Made by a program: the position numbers and the translations under genes
The notes under the pieces: generated by a model
Told to the model about the DNA's origin: nothing
What the model saw: only the letters and a program-made list of their open reading frames with translations
Database searches by the model: none
Source of the DNA: an uncultured Ruminococcus sp.
GTDB taxonomy: Bacteria; Bacillota; Clostridia; Oscillospirales; Acutalibacteraceae
NCBI GenBank assembly: GCA_902773245.1
Contig: CACYDY010000122.1
Span: 1-7,604, forward strand
Reading direction: 5' to 3'
DNA length: 7,604 nucleotides
Shown: piece by piece, positions 5,033 to 7,604 of the stretch
How the letters are laid out: every line of letters begins with the position of its first letter
Numbering within the stretch: position 1 is the stretch's first letter

Positions 5033-6535
5033 TCAAACCGACAATTTGTCACACGTTTTGATAAATTCTTCAACCTGTTCCAAAATAACGTTAACGCCGC
5101 CCTCGTCGTTGCTTTCAATATTAAGCGGCATAATAGGGTCATGAACGCTAAGTCTTAACAAGAACCAGCCGTTTCCGTGATTTTGGTCGAGGGACACTCT
5201 GACTCCCTCACGGCTGTCATCTGCAAGACTCCAGCCCTCTTGTGTAAGCGCATATTGGTTGAGCTTGTCAATAACACTTTCGCCGTATTTGCGGAAATCG
5301 TGTTCATTGATTTTGTAGCGGACTTCCTTTTCTTCTTTTGCTTCTTTAAGCTGAGAAACATAGTCCTCAAGTGTTTTGCCCTCTTGTCTGAGCTTGGCGG
5401 CTTTAATAATTATCTTAGTGCAAAGATAAGCGCCGTCATCGAGAAAATAGTTCTCACGCATAGCGGCGTGACCCGACGTTTCAATGGCAAGCGGACAGTT
5501 TATGCCCTCGCTGTTAAGGCGGATAGCTTCGTTGATCACATTTTTGTATCCGCGCTTGAAACGGTGATGTTTGCCAAGGAGAGTTGTTTCAATAAATTCC
5601 TTCAAGCCGTCGGACGTTATCGAGTCGGTTACGATCGTTCCGCCGTCGTTGCCTTCGAGAGCGATCGCCGAAGCAACTGCGACAAGTCGGTTGCGGTTGA
5701 TTTCGTTTCCGCTGCTGTCAACAGCGCCGCCGCGGTCAACGTCTGTGTCGAAAATAACTCCGAGATCGGCATTGTTTTCGAGAACCGCTTCACAGATCGA
5801 TTTCATAGCCTGAGCGTTCTCGGGGTTGGGCACATGGTTGGGGAACATTCCGTCGGGATCGAGATATCGGCTTCCACGGGTATCGGCGCCGAGGGGAGCA
5901 AGAACCTTTTCGGCATAAAAGCCGCCTGCGCCGTTTCCGGCGTCGACAACGATCTTAAAGCCGTCAAGCGGTTTTTCATAGTTGTCCGCATTTACCTCTG
6001 TTTTAATAATATCTCTCAAACGGGCGGAATAGTCTGTCATATAGTCAGTGGGTCTGATTTCGCCCTTTGAATTTGAATCGGGGATCTTGTCCTGTTGAGC
6101 AAGCGTAAGAAGCGAAGTAATATCCTCGCTTTCAAGTCCGCCGTCACGGGTAAAAAATTTAAGACCGTTGCGGTTGAACGGGTGGTGACTTGCGGTTATC
6201 ATAACAGCGCCGTCACATTCGAGATCAATAGTAGTCATAAACATTGACGGAGTAGAAGCAAGTCCGCAGTCGAGAACGGTAATTCCGCAGTCCGACAAGG
6301 TGTCCGCAGCGGTTTTGGAAATAGCGGGGCCTGAAATTCTGGAATCTCTTCCGACCGACACCACAAGCTGAGAATAATCCTTGCCAACCTTATTGGAAAG
6401 CCAAACTGCAAAAGCATTAACGATAGCCTTGCAGACATCGAGCGTAAGGTTAACGTTTTCGCCCTCAACGCCCTCGCTTGCAACGCCTCTGATATCCGTG
6501 CCGCTTTTGAGATGACTCCATTTTTCTTCCAACAT
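5033..6535 (-). CDS. Phosphohexomutase (phosphomannomutase/phosphoglucomutase family)
   Basis: This cytoplasmic enzyme interconverts hexose 6-phosphate and hexose 1-phosphate through a phosphoserine, feeding GDP-mannose, UDP-glucose or ADP-glucose routes. At 500 residues it has all four alpha-D-phosphohexomutase domains. The phosphoserine loop TASHHPFNRNG (114-124) puts Ser116 as the catalytic residue. The metal loop is DTDVDRGG (263-270). The sugar-specificity loop is IETSGHAA (351-358), where classic enzymes have GEMSGH or GEESGH. The C-terminal phosphate loop reads RLSVHDPIMP (461-470) in place of the usual RPSGTEP type, a noticeable variant. The N-terminal GTDIRG (12-17) is typical. The ATG at 6535 is chosen because AAAGGAGA (6549-6542) is six bases upstream; the frame's first ATG, 45 bases further up, has no such site. 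Mannose versus glucose preference cannot be settled, so I give no symbol. It heads a likely operon with proB and proA. Confidence 0.93.
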   Translation of the reverse strand: MLEEKWSHLKSGTDIRGVASEGVEGENVNLTLDVCKAIVNAFAVWLSNKVGKDYSQLVVSVGRDSRISGPAISKTAADTLSDCGITVLDCGLASTPSMFMTTIDLECDGAVMITASHHPFNRNGLKFFTRDGGLESEDITSLLTLAQQDKIPDSNSKGEIRPTDYMTDYSARLRDIIKTEVNADNYEKPLDGFKIVVDAGNGAGGFYAEKVLAPLGADTRGSRYLDPDGMFPNHVPNPENAQAMKSICEAVLENNADLGVIFDTDVDRGGAVDSSGNEINRNRLVAVASAIALEGNDGGTIVTDSITSDGLKEFIETTLLGKHHRFKRGYKNVINEAIRLNSEGINCPLAIETSGHAAMRENYFLDDGAYLCTKIIIKAAKLRQEGKTLEDYVSQLKEAKEEKEVRYKINEHDFRKYGESVIDKLNQYALTQEGWSLADDSREGVRVSLDQNHGNGWFLLRLSVHDPIMPLNIESNDEGGVNVILEQVEEFIKTCDKLSV

Positions 6536-6590
6536 ATAAAATCTCCTTTCGGGAAAGTGATAATAATGTTTTAAAAGCACAAAAACGCTT

Positions 6591-6619
6591 TTGAAACAAA
6601 TTTTTAATATTATTATACA
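6591..6619 (+). promoter_or_regulatory. Probable promoter of the ABC ATPase gene
   Basis: TTGAAA (6591-6596) and TATACA (6614-6619) are separated by 17 bases and point towards the gene at 6670. The -35 has five of six consensus bases, the -10 four of six. The -10 overlaps that of the opposing mutase promoter (6612-6617). Confidence 0.5.
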
Positions 6620-6640
6620 TTATATTTTCCGAATTGTCGA
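6612..6640 (-). promoter_or_regulatory. Sigma-A promoter of the mutase-proB-proA operon
   Basis: On the minus strand TCGACA (6640-6635) and a perfect TATAAT (6617-6612) are spaced by exactly 17 bases. The -35 matches five of six bases. Transcription should begin near 6605, leaving a leader of about 70 nt before the ATG at 6535. No riboswitch- or T-box-like structure is evident in that leader. Confidence 0.72.
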
Positions 6641-6669
6641 TAATAAACTTATAAAAAGGGGTGATTTAA

Positions 6670-7335
6670 TTGAATCATTTGATAGAACTTTCAAATGTAA
6701 ACAAATATTATTCCGGAAAAAGCGTTCATGTACTGAAAGACGTTTCACTGACAATAGACAAGGGGGAACTTGTTGCGGTAACGGGGAGCAGCGGTTCGGG
6801 AAAATCTACATTGATGAATATAATCGGGTGTCTTGATGTTCCTTCAACGGGGAGATATGAGCTTTTGGGCGATGACGTTATGAAAATGAGCGAGAAAAAG
6901 CAGGCATATATACGAAACAGAGAGATAGGTTTTATTTTTCAGGGTTTTAATCTGATACATGCGCTGAACGCTGCGGAGAATGTACAGCTGCCGCTTATAT
7001 ACCGCGGAGTACCGCCAAAGCAGCGAAGGGAGCTTGCAAGAAAGGCGCTTAAAATGGTAGGTCTTGAAAAGAGAATGACCCACAAGCCGTATGAGCTTTC
7101 GGGCGGACAGCAGCAGAGAGTGGCGATAGCAAGAGCGATTGCGGCGAAGCCCCCGATAATACTTGCAGATGAGCCGACGGGAAATCTCGATTCTGCGTCG
7201 GGGGAGATAGTTCTTGAAGCGCTGACACGATTGAACGATATCGGAAAAACGGTTATTCTGATTACCCATGACGATAAGGTTGCTAATATGGCAAAAAGAA
7301 AAATCAAAATAAGCGACGGAAGAGTTGTAGTGTGA
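6670..7335 (+). CDS. ABC transporter ATP-binding protein, MacB/LolD/FtsE type, without adjacent permease
   Basis: This 221-residue ATPase would power a membrane permease of the MacB/FtsX class. All nucleotide-binding motifs are intact: Walker A GSSGSGKST (39-47), Q-loop Gln91 in FIFQGFNL, signature LSGGQQQR (143-150), Walker B IILADEPT (163-170), D-loop GNLD (171-174) and switch His200 in LITHDD. The IGFIFQGFNLI and EPTGNLDSASG patterns are typical of the lipoprotein-release, macrolide and peptide-export branch. The start is TTG at 6670: AAGGGGTGA (6656-6664) lies five bases before it, and the conserved LIELSNVNKYY start follows at once. A TTG may limit expression. Partner permeases normally lie next to such genes, but here a terminator and a repeat follow and the upstream gene is divergent, so the partner must be encoded elsewhere. 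The substrate is unknown. Confidence 0.94.
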   Translation: MNHLIELSNVNKYYSGKSVHVLKDVSLTIDKGELVAVTGSSGSGKSTLMNIIGCLDVPSTGRYELLGDDVMKMSEKKQAYIRNREIGFIFQGFNLIHALNAAENVQLPLIYRGVPPKQRRELARKALKMVGLEKRMTHKPYELSGGQQQRVAIARAIAAKPPIILADEPTGNLDSASGEIVLEALTRLNDIGKTVILITHDDKVANMAKRKIKISDGRVVV

Positions 7336-7339
7336 GAAT

Positions 7340-7378
7340 AAAGGCTTTGTCATGAAATTGGCAAGGCCTTTAAATTTT
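7340..7378 (+). terminator. Probable terminator of the ABC ATPase gene
   Basis: AAAGGCTTTG (7340-7349) pairs with CAAGGCCTTT (7362-7371) over ten positions with one G-T pair, around a 12-base loop, and AAATTTT follows. The T tract is short and displaced, so efficiency may be moderate. It begins five bases after the stop. Confidence 0.6.
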
Positions 7379-7394
7379 GGTCGGACACAAACGA

Positions 7395-7549
7395 ATCAAG
7401 GCGAAGTCTGTTCGCCGACCGCCTTGATATGGCTCTCTTTGTTTTTCAAAACCTAACTCTGTAGAGCTGCCACTGCTTAAGTTGATGTTATTGAAAAAAG
7501 GGGTTCGGGGACGCAGTCCCATATGCACTAACATAAGTTCTTTAGTGCA
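7395..7549 (+). other. Series of inverted repeats downstream of the ABC gene
   Basis: Three inverted repeats lie in a gene-free stretch. ATCAAGGCG (7395-7403) pairs with CGCCTTGAT (7420-7428); an alternative, mutually exclusive stem is GGCGAA (7400-7405) with TTCGCC (7411-7416). GGGAC (7508-7512) pairs with GTCCC (7516-7520). TGCACTAA (7524-7531) pairs with TTAGTGCA (7542-7549). None is followed by a T tract. They lead directly into repeat copy 4. No gene is visible. Confidence 0.5.
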
Positions 7550-7552
7550 CAG

Positions 7553-7604
7553 TTAAAGTTTTTGCCCCGCTTTTTTCAAAAAGCGGGCAGGTTGCAAGGG
7601 CAGC
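7553..7604 (-). repeat. Dispersed intergenic repeat, copy 4 (cut by window end)
   Basis: The first 36 bases (7553-7588) are identical to 4041-4076, including the CCCGCTTTTT / AAAAAGCGGG palindrome. The next bases (AGGTTGCAAGGGCAG) are a diverged version of the GGTTTCCAAAGGCAG block in copy 3. The rest lies beyond the window. Its orientation is the same as copy 3 and opposite to copies 1 and 2. Confidence 0.8.

Noticed and set aside
5177..6070. 297-codon frame opposite the phosphohexomutase gene
   Set aside because: It lies fully inside a gene with all catalytic motifs on the other strand and has no binding site or recognisable domain. Long antisense frames are common here because of codon bias.
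6536..6580. Longer start for the phosphohexomutase (15 extra residues)
   Set aside because: The upstream ATG lacks a binding site, while the one at 6535 has AAAGGAGA at ideal spacing and family-like N-terminal length.
6844..7353. Minus-strand frames opposite the ABC ATPase gene
   Set aside because: Shadows of a gene with complete Walker, signature and switch motifs; no binding site or domain.
1..7604. CRISPR array, tRNA, rRNA or complete insertion sequence
   Set aside because: No evenly spaced direct repeats, no cloverleaf-like gene, no rRNA-like segment and no transposase frame were seen on either strand.

Overview
The window looks like chromosomal DNA from a low-GC Gram-positive Clostridia member, most likely Oscillospiraceae/Ruminococcus-like. 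Reasons: strong AAGGAGG-type ribosome binding sites, one TTG start, sigma-A promoters with near-consensus boxes, a short ProB without a PUA domain, and an intergenic repeat family with a gene-poor, AT-rich background. No tRNA, rRNA, CRISPR array, transposase or phage gene is visible.

Layout. 1-547: a truncated repeat copy, AT-rich gene-free DNA, then a near-perfect promoter and a 5'-end hairpin leading into a small 89-residue gene (548-817). By eye this protein follows the HPr/Crh fold order and keeps the NLKS serine motif but not the HARP active-site motif. It ends in a clear intrinsic terminator (864-893). 894-1403: gene-free, with a possible sigma-E-like motif, a hairpin and a second repeat copy. 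1404-2703: three overlapping or tightly spaced small genes (167, 133 and 128 residues), each with a polar low-complexity part and a short conserved-looking helical or hydrophobic part; I cannot name any of them. 2714-6535, minus strand: a phosphohexomutase gene, proB and proA in that transcription order. proB and proA are separated by 252 bp that carries a third repeat copy. 6670-7335, plus strand: a lone MacB/LolD-type ABC ATPase divergent from the mutase gene, with no permease before its terminator. 7336-7604: a run of inverted repeats and the start of a fourth repeat copy, cut by the window end.

How it fits together. ProB and ProA carry out the first two dedicated steps of proline synthesis from glutamate (glutamate to gamma-glutamyl phosphate to glutamate semialdehyde). 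ProC, which finishes the pathway, is not in the window. The mutase 39 bp upstream of proB supplies hexose-1-phosphates for surface polysaccharide or glycogen; it is probably cotranscribed with proB rather than functionally linked to it. The mutase and ABC genes appear to share one compact divergent promoter region whose -10 boxes overlap.

The best candidates for undescribed biology are the three-gene operon at 1404-2703 and the HPr-like protein at 548-817. The dispersed repeat family (four copies in 7.6 kb, two orientations) is the most striking non-coding structure.
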